From contig CALSOO010000008.1 in assembly GCA_943787985.1 (NCBI GenBank), positions 69,501 through 133,500 on the forward strand: a stretch of DNA of 64,000 nucleotides, given 5' to 3'. Below, one piece after another: positions 62,843 through 64,000 of this stretch. Both the position numbers and the translations under genes were made by a program. The stretch is from an uncultured Paracoccaceae bacterium (GTDB lineage: Bacteria > Pseudomonadota > Alphaproteobacteria > Rhodobacterales > Rhodobacteraceae). The notes under the pieces are model-generated. The model was not told the origin of the DNA, ran no database searches, and was given only the letters and a program-made list of their open reading frames with translations. Each line of letters starts with the position of its first letter. Positions within the stretch are counted from its first letter, which is position 1.

Positions 62843-63430
62843 TTAGCGGATGCAAATGATTTCGACGCGACGGTTTTGAGCCATCCCACCAGCGGATTTG
62901 TTGGAGGCCGCAGGCAGACGCTCGCCGTAGCCACGGACATCCGCGATGCGGGCACCTGTAGACTTGGCAACACCGGCAACAGCCGACGCGCGGTTGAAGG
63001 ACAACCGCATGTTGTACGCGTCAGACGCGCGGCTGTCGGTGTGGCCAACGACGATGTAGCTTGTCGCCCCTGCAGACTGGAAGAACTGTGCAAGGCGCTG
63101 TTTGCCCTGTGCAGAAATCCGCGCGCTGTCGGTTTTGAAGAACTGGTCGGAATTCATCACACCGCAGACGTTGCCCCGGCGGCAGACCGGAATACCCTGA
63201 CGGTTTGTGTGCGGAGACATATAGCCCTCGTAGCCGTCATCCATCACCCAGTGTTCGCATCCATCCGGATCGACCCAGATGGTTGGCACATAACGTTCGT
63301 TCGTCTTGCCATTGTTGCGTTCAAAAATACCTTGCGCAGATGCGCTAGTTGCGACCAGTGTCAGGCCGACAGCAAGCGTTGCTGCCCCGGTCAGACAGGT
63401 CCGCACCGCTTTGGAAATGTCGAATCCCAC
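62843..63430 (-). CDS. OmpA-family protein with extra WVDPDGCEHW motif
   Basis: 195 residues. Signal peptide about 1-32 (ATLAVGLTLVATSASAQ). Middle domain TIWVDPDGCEHWVMDD then GYEGYMSPHTNRQG and two Cys pairs (CRRGNVCGV). C-terminal OmpA peptidoglycan-binding domain YIVVGHTDSRASDAYNMRLSFNRASAV and NRRVEI. It binds peptidoglycan in the periplasm. The adjacent downstream lipoprotein carries the same WVDP-GC-HW motif, suggesting partnership or duplication. Confidence 0.88.
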   Translation of the reverse strand: MGFDISKAVRTCLTGAATLAVGLTLVATSASAQGIFERNNGKTNERYVPTIWVDPDGCEHWVMDDGYEGYMSPHTNRQGIPVCRRGNVCGVMNSDQFFKTDSARISAQGKQRLAQFFQSAGATSYIVVGHTDSRASDAYNMRLSFNRASAVAGVAKSTGARIADVRGYGERLPAASNKSAGGMAQNRRVEIICIR

Positions 63431-63637
63431 AGCCCTGTTCCTTTACGTTAGATCCCCCACGAAAACCGCCCACCTGTCCCAGATGACCAAAGACCTTCGA
63501 CGATGTGATTTAATGTTATGGAAAAACCATGGCTGTGTGAAGCCGTTTTCACCAGATATTGTGGTTTAATTGCCTTTAGGGCCTAGAATAACTTGCTGAT
63601 TTTGCACAACAGCCCAACGTTCGGGCTGCTTTGCACT
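63431..63637. other. Intergenic region between miaB and the OmpA gene
   Basis: No gene recognised. Holds the presumed OmpA promoter and a hairpin near 63604-63634 (AGCCC/GGGCT core) just after the miaB stop. Confidence 0.45.
63603..63635 (-). terminator. Weak terminator-like hairpin after miaB
   Basis: CAGCCC-AACGTT-CGGGCTG core with outer TGCA/TGCA pairs; no T-run on the minus strand, so only a possible terminator. Confidence 0.35.
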
Positions 63638-64000
63638 TTATCCAAGCATTTCACCGCCCAAAGAGTTCGTTCCCGTTGAAACGATTCTAACGGGGCGGAT
63701 ATCTCCGGCCACGCAACCGCTGTCCGGGACGTGAACCGCATGCAGGTATTCGGACTTCCCGACCATCTGTCCTTCAAAACGGCCGGGCTTTTCAAACAGC
63801 ACATTGACAGTGCGCCCGACCATCGCGTCCTGAATTTCACGCTGCTGGCGGGTGATCAATGCCTGAAGACGGCGCAAACGGTCATCTGCCTCGGCAGGGT
63901 CAACTTGGGCGCGCTCGGAGGCGGGGGTGCCGGGGCGGGTGGAGTATTTGAAGGAATAGGCATAGCCGTATTTGACCTCTTCCACCAAATCCAGCGTGGC
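63638..64000 (-). CDS. miaB: tRNA-2-methylthio-N6-dimethylallyladenosine synthase, C-terminal part
   Basis: Gene continues beyond the window end, so only the last ~121 codons are visible: LVEEVKYGYAYSFKYSTRPGTPASER (end of the radical-SAM domain), then the TRAM domain VGRTVNVLFEKPGRFEGQMVGKSEYLHAVH, ending GGEMLG. MiaB methylthiolates A37 of tRNAs. Usual partner upstream of phoH in this lineage. Confidence 0.9.
   Translation of the reverse strand, partial: ATLDLVEEVKYGYAYSFKYSTRPGTPASERAQVDPAEADDRLRRLQALITRQQREIQDAMVGRTVNVLFEKPGRFEGQMVGKSEYLHAVHVPDSGCVAGDIRPVRIVSTGTNSLGGEMLG

Noticed and set aside
1-64000. tRNA, rRNA and CRISPR arrays
   Set aside because: I looked by eye for T-loop signatures (GGTTCGA...), rRNA motifs and regularly spaced repeats and found none convincing; a covariance search would be needed to be sure.

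Overview
The window reads as a chromosome segment of a marine alphaproteobacterium of the Rhodobacterales (Roseobacter group). Supporting signs are the gene order aroA-cmk-rpsA-ihfB-lapA-trpF-trpB, the order miaB-phoH-ybeY-corC-lnt-metK-trmB, a metK leader matching the SAM/SAH riboswitch class known from Rhodobacterales, TRAP transporters, and a homoprotocatechuate operon. No rRNA, tRNA or CRISPR array was seen.

Layout. (1) 1-14.3 kb: a sugar-acid island. It holds the end of a TRAP binding protein, large TRAP permeases, an enolase-superfamily cycloisomerase or dehydratase, a phytanoyl-CoA-dioxygenase-like protein, an altronate-dehydratase-like protein, Gfo/Idh/MocA and GarR-like oxidoreductases, an EamA permease and a KDG kinase. 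These are followed by uxuB-uxaC (minus strand) and divergent uxuA. Together they can import sugar acids and convert hexuronates through mannonate (possibly altronate) to KDG and KDPG. (2) 14.3-15.2 kb: a persulfide-dioxygenase-like MBL protein. (3) 15.3-21.7 kb: a tightly coupled operon hpaF-hpaE-hpaD-aromatic decarboxylase-hpaG-hpaH, divergent from marR-type hpaR, with two operator-like palindromes exactly 21 bp apart. (4) 21.7-30.0 kb: housekeeping genes (ychF, trpA, lldD, sulfotransferase, MFS, rplY, pth, serine hydrolase, DUF2237). (5) 30.0-44.1 kb: accessory region. It contains an IS110/IS1111-type element with matched subterminal inverted repeats, a hydrolase, an AAA ATPase, a Hint protein, a LysR-controlled five-gene catabolic-looking operon of unknown substrate, an integrase remnant, a class III cyclase, MAPEG, and a YCII/ECF42 pair. 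(6) 44.1-53.8 kb: trpB-hyp-trpF-lapA-ihfB-RTX protein-rpsA-two accessory genes-cmk-aroA. (7) 53.9-64 kb: trmB, Hint protein, ABM monooxygenase, quinone oxidoreductase, metK with riboswitch, lnt, corC, ybeY, phoH, a lipoprotein/OmpA pair sharing a motif, and the end of miaB.

Many single-base frameshifts break genes that cannot plausibly be dead (rpsA five times; rplY, ybeY, phoH, corC). They are best read as uncorrected sequencing indels, densest at 59.9-62.8 kb. The most notable items are the IS1111-type element with a candidate bridge-RNA end, the LysR operon with a repeated operator-like motif, the twin HpaR sites, and the lipoprotein/OmpA pair with a shared novel-looking motif.
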